Part shown: one piece after another, positions 1 to 8,291 of the stretch | Layout: every line of letters begins with the position of its first letter | Position numbering within the stretch: position 1 is the stretch's first letter | DNA from: Methanoculleus sp. | Lineage (GTDB): Archaea; Halobacteriota; Methanomicrobia; Methanomicrobiales; Methanoculleaceae | Reading direction: 5' to 3' | DNA length: 64,000 nucleotides | Assembly: GCA_018433835.1 (NCBI GenBank) | Contig: JAHDQM010000012.1 | Location: 52,622-116,621 of the forward strand | The notes under the pieces: model-generated | What the model was told of the DNA's origin: nothing | What the model saw: only the letters and a program-made list of their open reading frames with translations | The model's database searches: none | Program-made: the position numbers and the translations under genes

Positions 1-44
1 TCAGAAAGCAACATCTATCTTTCATCAGAGCAAAAATTCGTTCA

Positions 45-401
45 ATGAGCGGGCACGTTGAGATCACCGGGAGAAGGGCGGGCACCGTCGATATCATTGC
101 GGTAAAAGGAAGACTTGATGCCGGCTCTTCGGAGAAGGCAGAAGAGCTGATCAACCGGGTGCTCGATGACGGGGGGAGAAGCCTCCTCGTCAACCTCTGC
201 GACCTCGACTACATCAGCAGCTCCGGCCTCCGGGTGCTGCTTGCCGCGCTGAAGCGGCTGAAGAAGGACGGCGGGACGCTCCGGATAGCCTGTGCACAAC
301 CGCAGATCCTCGAGGTCTTCACCATGGCAGGGTTTCACCGGATCTTCTCCCTTTCCCCCGACGAAGCGGCGGCGCTTGCCGGGTTCACGGCGGGCCCCTG
401 A
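45..401 (+). CDS. STAS-domain anti-sigma-factor-antagonist-like protein
   Basis: A 118-aa single-domain STAS protein of the SpoIIAA/RsbV type. In this family a conserved Ser or Thr is phosphorylated by an RsbW-like kinase and dephosphorylated by a SpoIIE/RsbU phosphatase. The phospho-acceptor loop DYISSSGLRVLL (about residues 49-60) is intact and an alpha/beta STAS fold follows. It heads a tight operon with exactly those two partners (430-1797 and 1797-2207), so it is very probably the switch protein of that module. Archaea lack bacterial sigma factors, so the final output is unknown. The ATG at 45 is the only reasonable start. Confidence 0.9.
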   Translation: MSGHVEITGRRAGTVDIIAVKGRLDAGSSEKAEELINRVLDDGGRSLLVNLCDLDYISSSGLRVLLAALKRLKKDGGTLRIACAQPQILEVFTMAGFHRIFSLSPDEAAALAGFTAGP

Positions 402-429
402 GCGGCATCCCGGGATGGTGTAGACCGGT

Positions 430-1797
430 ATGGCGTTCTCTATCATCGGCGATATGTTCCTCGTGCTCCTGCAGATGATCTGCGTCGTCATGGTGGTCGC
501 CTACCTGATCACCCGGACGGCGTCGTTCACCCGGGTGCTCGACGGTCTCGTCACCTGGAAGAGCCAGGCGGTTCTCACCCTCCTCTTCGGGGCGCTCTCC
601 ATCTACGGCACCGAGAGCGGTATCACCATCCTCGGCGCCACCGCGAACGTCCGCGACCTCGGCCCCATGGTCGGGGGGCTCGCCTGCGGCCCGGTGGTAG
701 GACTCGGCGCCGGCCTGATCGGCGCGGCGTACCGTTTCTCCCTCGGGGGATTCACCGCCGTCCCGTGCGCGACCGCAACCATCCTCGCGGGCCTCTTCGG
801 GGGGCTGATCTTCCTTGCCGCGGGCCGCAGGTTCATCGGGATGCACGGCGCGGTCCTCTTCGCCGTCGGCATGGAGGCGTTCCACATGGGGCTCACCCTC
901 CTCCTCTGCCAGCCGTTTGAGGAGGCGCTCGAGGTCGTCGAGGATGTGGCCTTCCCGATGATCATCGCCAACGCCGTCGGTGTCTTTCTCTTCGCGTTCA
1001 TCATCGGAAACCTGATCGCCGAGCGGCAGACGAAGGCGGAACGGGACACCTATCTCTCGGAACTCGAGCGTAAGAAGGCCGAACTCCGGATCGCCCACGA
1101 CATCCAGATGAGTTTCCTCCCCGACCGGCTGCCGGAGGTGCCGGGCTTCGAACTCGCCGCTCTCTCGCTGCCGGCAAAGGAGGTCGGCGGGGATTTTTAC
1201 GACGCGATCCCCCTCCCCGGCGGCCGGACCGCCTTTGTCATCGCCGACGTCTCGGGGAAAGGCGTGCCGGCCGCGCTTTTCATGGCACTCTCGCGGACGG
1301 TGCTGCGGGCGAACGCGCTGGTGCCGCGGAGCGCCCGTGATGCCGTCCGGGAGGCTAATTCGCTGATCGCCGAGGACGCGAAGTCCGGGATGTTCGTCAC
1401 CCTCTTCTACGCGGCCGCCGACCCTGCAAAAAAGACGCTCACCTACGTCAACGCGGGGCATAACCCGCCCCTCCTCTTCCGGTCGGGCGGCGGCCGGCCC
1501 GTGGGACTGAAGGGGACCGGGATCATCCTCGGGGTCATGCCGGAGGCCGAGTACGGCGAGAAGACGATCAACCTTCAGAGCGGGGACCTCGTCCTGCTCT
1601 ACACCGACGGCGTCACCGAGGCGATCAACCCCGGCGAAGAGCAGTTCGGGGAAGAACGACTGATCGAGACCGTTACGGACTGCCTTGATCAGCCTCCAAC
1701 CGAGATCGTCGATCGGGTCCGCGACGCGGTTGCCCGGTTCTCGGGCGACGAGCCGCAGTTCGACGACCTGACCATAATGGTTCTCCGGGTGGTGTGA
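430..1797 (+). CDS. Membrane-bound SpoIIE/PP2C-type serine phosphatase with 5TM sensor region
   Basis: A 455-aa protein. Residues ~1-200 hold five to six hydrophobic segments resembling the 5TM-5TMR_LYT receptor region (GxxxGxxxG-rich, starting near IYGTESG). A short coiled linker (~200-225) leads to a PP2C/SpoIIE catalytic domain. Metal-binding motifs are present: EVGGDFYD, DVSGKGVPAALFMA, AGHNPPLLF, LYTDGVTEAINP and FDDLTIMVL. It should dephosphorylate the STAS partner at 45-401 in response to a membrane or extracytoplasmic signal. Its stop overlaps the ATG of the kinase gene, which implies translational coupling. The ligand of the 5TM region cannot be read from sequence. Confidence 0.92.
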   Translation: MAFSIIGDMFLVLLQMICVVMVVAYLITRTASFTRVLDGLVTWKSQAVLTLLFGALSIYGTESGITILGATANVRDLGPMVGGLACGPVVGLGAGLIGAAYRFSLGGFTAVPCATATILAGLFGGLIFLAAGRRFIGMHGAVLFAVGMEAFHMGLTLLLCQPFEEALEVVEDVAFPMIIANAVGVFLFAFIIGNLIAERQTKAERDTYLSELERKKAELRIAHDIQMSFLPDRLPEVPGFELAALSLPAKEVGGDFYDAIPLPGGRTAFVIADVSGKGVPAALFMALSRTVLRANALVPRSARDAVREANSLIAEDAKSGMFVTLFYAAADPAKKTLTYVNAGHNPPLLFRSGGGRPVGLKGTGIILGVMPEAEYGEKTINLQSGDLVLLYTDGVTEAINPGEEQFGEERLIETVTDCLDQPPTEIVDRVRDAVARFSGDEPQFDDLTIMVLRVV

Positions 1798-2207
1798 TGG
1801 CGGAACTCATCGTGCGGGCGGATCTATCGGCGCTCGAGGCGATCGCCGACTTCCTCGCTGAGGCGCTCGCCGGATGCAGCGACAAACTTGTCTTTGCGGT
1901 CCAGCTCGCCGTGGACGAGGCCTGCAGCAACACCATCCTCTACGGGTATCCCGGCAGGGAACCCGGGACGATCACGGTCGCCTGCACCGCCGCCGACGAC
2001 GCCGTCTCTGTGACGATCACCGACGACGGCGTTGCCTTCGACCCGCTTACCGCCCCGCCGCCGCTCCTCGACATCCCCGCGGAAGAGCGGCCGATCGGGG
2101 GGCTCGGGATCCACTTCATCCGGACGGTGATGGACAGCGTGGCCTACGCCCGCGAGGGTGAGAAAAACGTCCTCTCGATGGAAAAAAAGCGGTCGGCGTC
2201 AGGGTGA
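1797..2207 (+). CDS. RsbW/SpoIIAB-like serine kinase (HATPase)
   Basis: A 136-aa GHKL-type ATPase. The N-box is DEACSNTILYGYPG, the G1-like box is DDGVAFDPL and the G2-like box is GGLGIHFI, as in anti-sigma-factor kinases. It probably phosphorylates the STAS protein at 45-401 and is opposed by the phosphatase at 430-1797. The ATG at 1797 shares one base with the previous stop; a GTG at 1794 is an alternative. The 3' end overlaps the convergent minus-strand gene by 9 bp. Its partner after release from the STAS protein is unknown. Confidence 0.9.
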   Translation: MAELIVRADLSALEAIADFLAEALAGCSDKLVFAVQLAVDEACSNTILYGYPGREPGTITVACTAADDAVSVTITDDGVAFDPLTAPPPLLDIPAEERPIGGLGIHFIRTVMDSVAYAREGEKNVLSMEKKRSASG

Positions 2208-3086
2208 CGCCTTGATGAGCGACCCGAGCGCCCGGGGAAGATCCTCTTTCGCCGCGACCACGGTCGCGGATTCCTCGATCATCAGGTTGACCAGCTCATG
2301 GTGCCCGGCAACCCGGAAATCGGTGCGGAGCGCGACGATCCTTCTACCGAGGGCATACGCGTACCCCATCTCCCACGACGTTCCGGAATCGGCGTCCGCG
2401 CCGTCGACGACCGCAACGACGGTCTCGGCATCGCGGAGCGCCAGGAGGTGCTGCGCAAAGATGGCCCCGTTCTCCTCCCGGCACCGGGTATGACTCGTGT
2501 CCCCCACCTCCTGTGGAAGGTAGACGTCGAAGAGGTGCGCTTCAAGGAGGTCGCGGAGCGCGAGGTTGTAGGTCCTCTCAGCCTCGGAGAAGAGCGGGGC
2601 GGCGAGGTAGACCCGGTAACGGGCGAACTCCTTCACGTCGACCGCCGGGATATCCGGGAACCGGGCGAGGAACACCCCGCGCCCGGGCTGTTTTACGGAC
2701 GAGTAGTAGGTCGCCGTCACCCCGCAGGTGGGGGAAGAGTCCACCCCGACGATCGCGAGCGGCGGCTCCCCGCGCTCCCTTATCGCGGCGCGGACCTCCG
2801 CCTCAAGCCGGTCGAGGAGCGCGGCAAACTCGTCGGTCGCGAGCCGGTGCCGGCCCCCATCGGACCGACCCGGTCGGGCCATAGGTCCGACCAGGTCGAG
2901 GAACGATCCCGGTTCCCGGTCGGGACCGAGGTAGATCGTCTCCGGGCAGGGGAGCGGGACCATCTCGATCGAGAAGCGCCGGCAGCGCTCAACAGCCCGG
3001 CGGAAGTTGCGAATGTCCTCATCGGTCGTTATTCCGCGGGCGCGGCACGCGGGATCCAGGATGCAGGGAGCGATGAGCACGTACAT
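2199..3086 (-). CDS. DUF523-like / nucleoside 2-deoxyribosyltransferase-like two-domain protein
   Basis: A 295-aa protein. The N-terminal part begins CILDPACRARGI and has VGVDSSPTCGV near residues 120-130, resembling DUF523-type proteins. The C-terminal half (from about VYLAAPLFSEAERTYN) has the nucleoside 2-deoxyribosyltransferase pattern, including VVDGADADSGTSWEMGYAYA. The substrate is unknown; base salvage or cleavage of modified nucleotides would fit the C-terminal family. The ATG at 3086 is preferred over upstream codons because it starts directly at the core. It is divergent from tsr3 with 35 bp between starts. The fusion assignment rests on motifs only. Confidence 0.7.
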   Translation of the reverse strand: MYVLIAPCILDPACRARGITTDEDIRNFRRAVERCRRFSIEMVPLPCPETIYLGPDREPGSFLDLVGPMARPGRSDGGRHRLATDEFAALLDRLEAEVRAAIRERGEPPLAIVGVDSSPTCGVTATYYSSVKQPGRGVFLARFPDIPAVDVKEFARYRVYLAAPLFSEAERTYNLALRDLLEAHLFDVYLPQEVGDTSHTRCREENGAIFAQHLLALRDAETVVAVVDGADADSGTSWEMGYAYALGRRIVALRTDFRVAGHHELVNLMIEESATVVAAKEDLPRALGSLIKASP

Positions 3087-3121
3087 TGATAGTACCTGGA
3101 CGGCGTACCATAACAAGACAG

Positions 3122-3613
3122 ATGATACCGCTCTACGCCTACCGGGACGACACCTGCGACCCCCGGAAATGCACGGTGAAGAAACTGGCCCGGCGCGGGC
3201 TTCTCCGGATCGTCACCAGCATCGCAAAGATCCCCCGCTCGACCCTCCTCCTCGACCCGACCGCACAGCAGGCCGTCTCTCCCGCCGACCGGCACCTCCC
3301 TTCGATAACGGCGCTCGACTGCTCCTGGGAGGTGCTCGACACCGGGGCCGTCGTCTCCTGGCGCAACCGCCGGGCGCTCCCGTTCCTCGTGGCTGCAAAC
3401 CCCGTGAACTTCGGCCGGCCGTTCCGGCTGACCTCGGTGGAGGCGATGGCCGCGGCGCTCTACATTCTCAGGGAGAAGGAGCGGGCCCGGACCATCCTTG
3501 CTCCGTTCGGGTGGGGCCCGCGGTTCCTTGAGGTGAACGCCGACCCCCTCGAGGACTACGCGCGGGCAAAAGACAGCGCCGAGGTCGTCGCCCTCCAGGC
3601 GCTGTATATGTAG
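3122..3613 (+). CDS. tsr3: Tsr3-like rRNA aminocarboxypropyltransferase (DUF367)
   Basis: A 163-aa member of the RLI/DUF367 family, which transfers the 3-amino-3-carboxypropyl group of SAM to a small-subunit rRNA pseudouridine. Visible family features are the N-terminal D(D)TCDPRKCTVKKL block, LLLDPTAQQAVSPAD, ALDCSWE and LVAANPVNFGRPF with LTSVEAMAAALYI. Length is at the short, archaeal end of the family. The ATG at 3122 starts at the conserved N-terminus; a TTG at 3086 would add unrelated residues. It is divergent from the preceding minus-strand gene. Confidence 0.88.
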   Translation: MIPLYAYRDDTCDPRKCTVKKLARRGLLRIVTSIAKIPRSTLLLDPTAQQAVSPADRHLPSITALDCSWEVLDTGAVVSWRNRRALPFLVAANPVNFGRPFRLTSVEAMAAALYILREKERARTILAPFGWGPRFLEVNADPLEDYARAKDSAEVVALQALYM

Positions 3614-3698
3614 CCAGAGCCGCCGGCACCTCCCCGGGCGGCACGTTTTTATGTCTGGAACCGCCAGTTCACATTCAGGAACAGGAGGTTACAGGATT

Positions 3699-5543
3699 AT
3701 GGATACTGAACGAGAGAGGGCGCTCCTTGCGGCGACCCATGCCGTGACGTTCAAGCCTGATTACATGACTGTCGATAAGCTGGAGGCGGCGACCCGAGGA
3801 CACGGGGCGCTCGTGATCCCCGCGTTTGCCGCAGCGAACTCGCTTGCAGAGGATATTTTCTGCGACATCGGCGCCCCGGAGATGCGCCTGATGAACATGA
3901 CGGTGGTCGACGCTTCGGCCCCACACCTGCCGCTCGATACGGTCATCGGGAAGGCAGTGGGCGAGGCGAAACGGGGCGGAGCCGAGCCGGCGAACGCGGC
4001 GCTGATCGTCGCCACGCTCGCCTATTTCTCGGGGAGCTGCGCCCGCGCCGGCGTGCCGCTCGGGAACCGGAAACTCGGGGCCATCGCCCGGATGCACGCC
4101 GGCGGCGACCGGACGAGCGCCATCGCCCTGACGACGAACAAGTTCACCCACCGTGTCCCGGCGTTCCCCGCCTACCTCGCAATCTACGAGGCCCTGATGG
4201 AGAAGAAACTGACCCGCCTCGACGGCGCGATCCTGCCGCCCTTCGTCGCCGGCGGCGGCGTCATGGGGCACGCCGCACTCGGCGAGGACTACAACATCCC
4301 CGAACTCGCCAGAAACGCCGCGAAGGTCGGGACCGAAGCGATGATGCGGAGCATGGAAGGCGCCGGGACGACACCCTACCCCCTCTGGCCGGCCCTGATA
4401 GCAGCGGCGGTGACGATGGAGCTCGTCCACCCGGACGCTCTCCTCGGGGAGGAGTTCGGGAAGTTCGGGCAGGTCGATTCCGCCTACCTCGCCGGGAAAG
4501 GAGCCGTAGAGGCGGCGAAACTCCCGGAGAAGATCCACATGCGGGGGACCGGGGAGGAGTACGACACCGCCCGGGTCGTCGGCGACTTCGGGCTGATCTT
4601 AAAAGACGTCGGCGGACCGTCGGTGATCGGGTCGATGGTCACGAACGAGCTCTTCGCCGGGTTCCAGGAGTCCGCCGTCATCGGGGCCGGGTTCTCCGGC
4701 GGGCCGGTGAACGTCCCTCTCGGCCACCTCGCCGGCGACATCCTGCCGGCACTCCGGCTGCTTCTTGCGAACGGCGGCGACGTCGATGCGACCGCAACGG
4801 CGATCCGGGACTACAAGATGCAGTCCTTCATCGACCCGGAGCTCGCCCTCTGCGGCCTGAACACCATCGTCCGGAAGGCGGAGGTCGTGAACCGGGGTTC
4901 GGTGACGGAAGCCTGCATACGGGCGAGCGAGCCGGTGCGGGACCGGGCGATCTACCGGCGGGCGGTGAAGATCTACGAGATGCTTAAAGCGGGGAAGCCG
5001 CTTGAAGAGGCGGCCGGTGCTCTCGACGAAGAGCGCAGGGCTCTTGTCGAGCAGCGGGGCTCCGCGGCCCTCTCCGGGTTCACCGGAAAGAAGATAGCGT
5101 TCCGGTTCACTGAGATCGGGCCCCACGCGCGGAGAACGGACCCGTTCACCGCGAAGTACTGGGGATTTGACGCGAAGGTCTCCTACGATATCGCGATCGA
5201 CGGGAAGGATTACCACATCGAGAACCTCACCGCCCGGGTTGTCCCGGAGTACGCGCTCGAGGGGAAGGGGCGGGACGATCCCGACATGGGCACCGCCATC
5301 TTCGTCGGTGCGGTCCTCACCCAGGAGATGCAGTATATCGGGCACACCATCATCAACATGACCGTGCCCGCAGCGGTCGCGGCCGCGCTCGGCACCGACC
5401 CGAAAGAGGCGGCGAAGACGGCCGCGAAGGGTGCATACCTGACGAATGCCATCTCCGGTGGTCGGGAGGCGGCGGAAAAGGTCGCAGAACTTGCGCAAAC
5501 GGTGTATGCGAGCCTCAGCGAGCCGCTCGAGGGAGTGGAGTGA
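3699..5543 (+). CDS. Large conserved-looking protein of unknown function upstream of larC
   Basis: A 614-aa, apparently soluble protein that I do not recognise. It is Gly/Ala-rich, with motif-like stretches such as GGGVMGHAALGEDYN, HMRGTGEEYDTARVVGDFG, SGGPVNVPLGHLAGD and YIGHTIINMTVPAAVAAALG, and has no signal peptide or clear transmembrane helix. Codon use matches its neighbours. A strong ribosome-binding site (AGGAGGT at 3684-3690) sets the ATG at 3699 rather than an upstream ATG at 3651. larC begins 16 bp after its stop, so the two are probably co-transcribed; a role near nickel-pincer or related cofactor metabolism is only a guess by association. Confidence 0.85.
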   Translation: MDTERERALLAATHAVTFKPDYMTVDKLEAATRGHGALVIPAFAAANSLAEDIFCDIGAPEMRLMNMTVVDASAPHLPLDTVIGKAVGEAKRGGAEPANAALIVATLAYFSGSCARAGVPLGNRKLGAIARMHAGGDRTSAIALTTNKFTHRVPAFPAYLAIYEALMEKKLTRLDGAILPPFVAGGGVMGHAALGEDYNIPELARNAAKVGTEAMMRSMEGAGTTPYPLWPALIAAAVTMELVHPDALLGEEFGKFGQVDSAYLAGKGAVEAAKLPEKIHMRGTGEEYDTARVVGDFGLILKDVGGPSVIGSMVTNELFAGFQESAVIGAGFSGGPVNVPLGHLAGDILPALRLLLANGGDVDATATAIRDYKMQSFIDPELALCGLNTIVRKAEVVNRGSVTEACIRASEPVRDRAIYRRAVKIYEMLKAGKPLEEAAGALDEERRALVEQRGSAALSGFTGKKIAFRFTEIGPHARRTDPFTAKYWGFDAKVSYDIAIDGKDYHIENLTARVVPEYALEGKGRDDPDMGTAIFVGAVLTQEMQYIGHTIINMTVPAAVAAALGTDPKEAAKTAAKGAYLTNAISGGREAAEKVAELAQTVYASLSEPLEGVE

Positions 5544-5559
5544 GGAGACGGCAGGGAGC

Positions 5560-6852
5560 ATGAAGGTCCTCGTCATCGACCCGGCATGCGCGGGGATCGC
5601 AGGGGATATGCTCCTTGCGTCCCTCATCGATCTCCTCGGTGAGCCCCGCGCACTCGATCCGCTCGCGGACGCGATCCGTGGGCTCGATCTCTGCCGGGAG
5701 TTCAGCTACGAGGCAAAAGCCATGGATGCCGGCGGGATCACGGCAACCCGCCTTGCGATCGAGATCGAGGAGGAGAGCGCGACGGACGTGGGCGGCCTTC
5801 TGGAGGCGGCCGCGGCAGCCGCGAGTGCGGCAGGGCTCCGTATGGGCGCACGCTCCCGGGCGCTTGCGGTCCTCGATGACCTCGCCGTCGCCGAGGCACG
5901 CCTTCACCGATCAGGGTTTTCGCGGCACGCGATCGCCTCGGTGGACACGATCTTCGACGTCGTCGGCACGATGCTGCTCCTCGACCGTGCCGGGTTCATC
6001 GAGGGGACGATTGTCGCAACGCCGCCGGCGCTCGGGGGTGGGATCGTCCAGACAGAGTACGGCGAGATCCCCGGGCCCGCGCCCGCAACGCTCGATATCC
6101 TCGCCCGGCACCGGTTCCCGTACGCCTCCGCGCCCGTCGACGTGGAACTGACCACGCCGACCGGGGCGGCCCTGCTCGTCGGCCTCGCGGAGCGTGCCGC
6201 AAACCCCTACCCGGCCATGGTCCCCATCCGGGTCGGCTACGGTACCGGCACCCGGGAGGTTCCGGGGCGGCCCGACCTGCTCCGGGTGGTGGAGGGGGAG
6301 AGCCTTCCCCCCGGAGAGGACCGGATCGTCCTCCTCGAAACGAACCTCGACGATATCCCCGGGGAGGTAATCGGGTACGCGGTCGAGCGCCTCTTTGCGG
6401 AGGGGGCGGTGGACGTCTTCGTCACCCCGGCGCTCGGGAAGAAGAACCGGCCGGTCAGCGTCGTATCGGTGATGGCGGCGGCGGGAAATGAAGACCACCT
6501 GGTCCGGGTCCTGATGGAGGAGACCGGGACCCTCGGGGTGCGGGTGCACGAGTTCCGGAAGGTGGTGGCCGCCCGGGAGAGGGAGACGGTGCCGGTCAGC
6601 CTCGGCGGCAGGGTGTATCCCGTCAGGGTGAAGACCTCGACCGTAAACGGCTGCCTGATCGCAGAGAAACCCGAGTACGACGACCTTTCGGCAATCGCAC
6701 GGGAACAGGGTATTCCCCTCCGGTTCGTGGACGATGCGGTCAGGTTGCGCATGTCGGAATGGAAAAGAGAGCACGCCGATGCTCAAGGGGGTGCAGGGGG
6801 TGGATGCCCACCCGACCGCCCAAACGCGGCGAACGCCGCACGCGACGAGTGA
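5560..6852 (+). CDS. larC: LarC-like nickel insertion protein (DUF111)
   Basis: A 430-aa homolog of LarC, the CTP-dependent cyclometallase that inserts nickel into the pyridinium bis-thiocarboxylate pincer cofactor. Family marks are the N-terminal DPACAGIAGDMLLASL, the middle block LTTPTGAALL, and the C-terminal LLETNLDDIPGEVIGYAVE and MEETGTLGVRV. No larA or larB/E is visible in the window, which is common in methanogens, where the role of LarC is unsettled. The last ~25 residues (after about EWKREHADAQ) are Gly/Ala/Pro-rich and unlike the core. A strong hairpin begins at the stop codon. Confidence 0.9.
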   Translation: MKVLVIDPACAGIAGDMLLASLIDLLGEPRALDPLADAIRGLDLCREFSYEAKAMDAGGITATRLAIEIEEESATDVGGLLEAAAAAASAAGLRMGARSRALAVLDDLAVAEARLHRSGFSRHAIASVDTIFDVVGTMLLLDRAGFIEGTIVATPPALGGGIVQTEYGEIPGPAPATLDILARHRFPYASAPVDVELTTPTGAALLVGLAERAANPYPAMVPIRVGYGTGTREVPGRPDLLRVVEGESLPPGEDRIVLLETNLDDIPGEVIGYAVERLFAEGAVDVFVTPALGKKNRPVSVVSVMAAAGNEDHLVRVLMEETGTLGVRVHEFRKVVAARERETVPVSLGGRVYPVRVKTSTVNGCLIAEKPEYDDLSAIAREQGIPLRFVDDAVRLRMSEWKREHADAQGGAGGGCPPDRPNAANAARDE

Positions 6853-6887
6853 GTGCGGACACTTCCCCACGGGGAAGTGTCCCACTC
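6851..6887. terminator. Strong hairpin at the larC stop codon
   Basis: The arms GGACACTTCCCC (6857-6868) and GGGGAAGTGTCC (6871-6882) are perfectly complementary with a 2-base loop. They are extended by GAGTG/CACTC (6851-6855 with 6883-6887) across a single bulged base. It may end or stabilise the larC transcript. No U-run follows, so it is not a standard archaeal poly-T terminator, and an extragenic palindrome is equally possible. The following 6888-7120 is AT-richer and carries no gene I can support. Confidence 0.6.
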
Positions 6888-7120
6888 GCGTCTAAGTTCT
6901 CTCATGTCACCGGGGTAATAGTTCCCCAAGCTATTAGATGATCCATGCGATATTTATACGATTCTATTTCGTATCGCCAATCAATCCCCGTTTTTGCCGC
7001 ATTTTGCCGAACAACTTTCGAACGGTCCGGTGTTTTCCTGTATGATTGTAGCATCACGGCTCTTGACTCGAAAAAAACGATAAATCGGCACCACAAAGAG
7101 AAGATAATTGTTTCTCACCG

Positions 7121-7813
7121 TCAGACAGGAGATTTCCGCCCGAAGAGGCGCACCATCGCTCTCGCATCATCGAGCATGGCTTGATCGTTGTTGAAGAAAA
7201 TATACGCCCTTTCCGGGCTGAGACCGACGATTCGATCCCGGACAGCTGCGAGTTCGCTCTCGGTGTAGTCGTGCCGGTACCAGCCCTCCCGCCCATGCAT
7301 CCTGAGGTAGACGGTATCGCCGGGAAATATCCGCTCCCTGAAGTCGGGAGAATCGACCGAGACCAGGACGGCCGTTTCCCGCAGCCTCCGGCATGCCTCG
7401 TCGTCACCGAGCACCGCTGGATTGCGGACCTCCACGGCACACCGCCGCCCAAGATCGATCGCCTCTACAAATGCGACGACGCGATCGACGTCCGCAAAAG
7501 ACGGCGGGGCCTGGAAGAGGTAAAAATCAACGATCCCGTCGAGGGGGAGGAACCGCTCGCGGAACCGTTCCCAGACAGGGACCGCCTTCTCGTTGAACCG
7601 GTGCCGGTGAGTGATCGACCGGTTCACCTTGACGCTCCACCGCAGCCGCGACCCCGCATCGGCCCACGAGCGAACGGATTTCTCCGACGGGAACCCATAA
7701 AAACTCGCGTTCAACTCGATAGCATCGAGGCAGGAGTGCTCGACGAACCACGCGAGGCTCCTTCCCCGGTTCCACGCGTACGCCCACCCGCTCGTGCCGA
7801 CAGAGACCTCCAT
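7121..7813 (-). CDS. DUF72 (YecE-like) family protein
   Basis: A 230-aa TIM-barrel protein of the DUF72 family. It begins VSVGTSGWAYAWNRG and contains ELNASFYGFPSEKSVRSWAD, FLFQAPPSF-like and VDSPDFRERIF segments and the C-terminal YIFFNNDQAM, all typical. The biochemical function of the family is unresolved; some members are linked to DNA damage or nuclease-like context. It stands alone: the genes on both sides are on the plus strand. The ATG at 7813 starts right at the conserved N-terminus. Confidence 0.88.
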   Translation of the reverse strand: MEVSVGTSGWAYAWNRGRSLAWFVEHSCLDAIELNASFYGFPSEKSVRSWADAGSRLRWSVKVNRSITHRHRFNEKAVPVWERFRERFLPLDGIVDFYLFQAPPSFADVDRVVAFVEAIDLGRRCAVEVRNPAVLGDDEACRRLRETAVLVSVDSPDFRERIFPGDTVYLRMHGREGWYRHDYTESELAAVRDRIVGLSPERAYIFFNNDQAMLDDARAMVRLFGRKSPV

Positions 7814-7887
7814 GCCCGGACCTTTCGGCGGGCAGGCGATACAATCCTTCCGGCGAGAGACCGCCTGCGGCGGATGCCGCCGACGAT

Positions 7888-8262
7888 ATGAAAGCCTTTG
7901 TCGCCGGGGCGGCCGATTACGCCCGGGAGCACGGACGCACCGACGCTATTTTCGCGTTCAACAACCCGGACAGGGAGTTCGTCAGGGACGAGCTCTACAT
8001 CTTCGCCTACGATACGAACGGCACCGTCCTCGCCCTTCCCTTCCAGCAGGGGTTCATCGGCACCAACCGCAGCGGGGTGCAAGACTCGAGCGGAGTAGCC
8101 TGCATCGACGGCATGAGCAGGATTGCGGCGGAAGGAGGCGGCAGCATCTGCTACGTCTACCCGAACCCGGCGAGAGGATATGCCGAAGAGCTCAAACTCG
8201 GCTACGTCCTCCCCGTGGACGAGACCTGGTTCGTCGGCTCAGGCATCTACGCCGGGGCGTAA
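7888..8262 (+). CDS. Free-standing single Cache-domain protein
   Basis: A 124-aa protein that covers one sCache_2-type ligand-binding domain: an N-terminal helix, then NNPDREFVRDELYIFAYDTN, GTVLALPFQQGFIGTN, the YVYPNPARGYAEELKLGYV strand region and the closing DETWFVGSGIYAG. Cache domains normally lie outside the cell behind a signal peptide or membrane anchor. None is seen here, and the frame upstream of 7888 stays open but lacks a convincing anchor. It may be a cytosolic sensor piece or the remnant of a larger receptor. No strong ribosome-binding site supports the ATG. Confidence 0.72.
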   Translation: MKAFVAGAADYAREHGRTDAIFAFNNPDREFVRDELYIFAYDTNGTVLALPFQQGFIGTNRSGVQDSSGVACIDGMSRIAAEGGGSICYVYPNPARGYAEELKLGYVLPVDETWFVGSGIYAGA

Positions 8263-8273
8263 CCGGAGTCTTT

Positions 8274-8283
8274 CCTTTTTTCC
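8274..8283 (+). terminator. T-rich terminator between convergent genes
   Basis: The run CCTTTTTTCC lies 12 bases after the Cache-gene stop and just before the 3' end of the convergent methyltransferase gene. A T-run at this place fits the archaeal intrinsic terminator model. Confidence 0.4.
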
Positions 8284-8291
8284 GGTCCCTC

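Noticed and set aside
385..1461. Long minus-strand open frame antisense to the phosphatase gene
   Set aside because: GC-rich DNA leaves the antisense frame open; translation is Arg/Glu/Gly/Asp-rich with no domain, while the plus frame has all catalytic motifs. The same holds for the many long antisense frames elsewhere, e.g. 19296-21590 and 58860-60497.
6945..7184. 79-codon plus-strand frame after larC
   Set aside because: No ribosome-binding site, no recognisable domain, and it runs into the antisense of the DUF72 gene.
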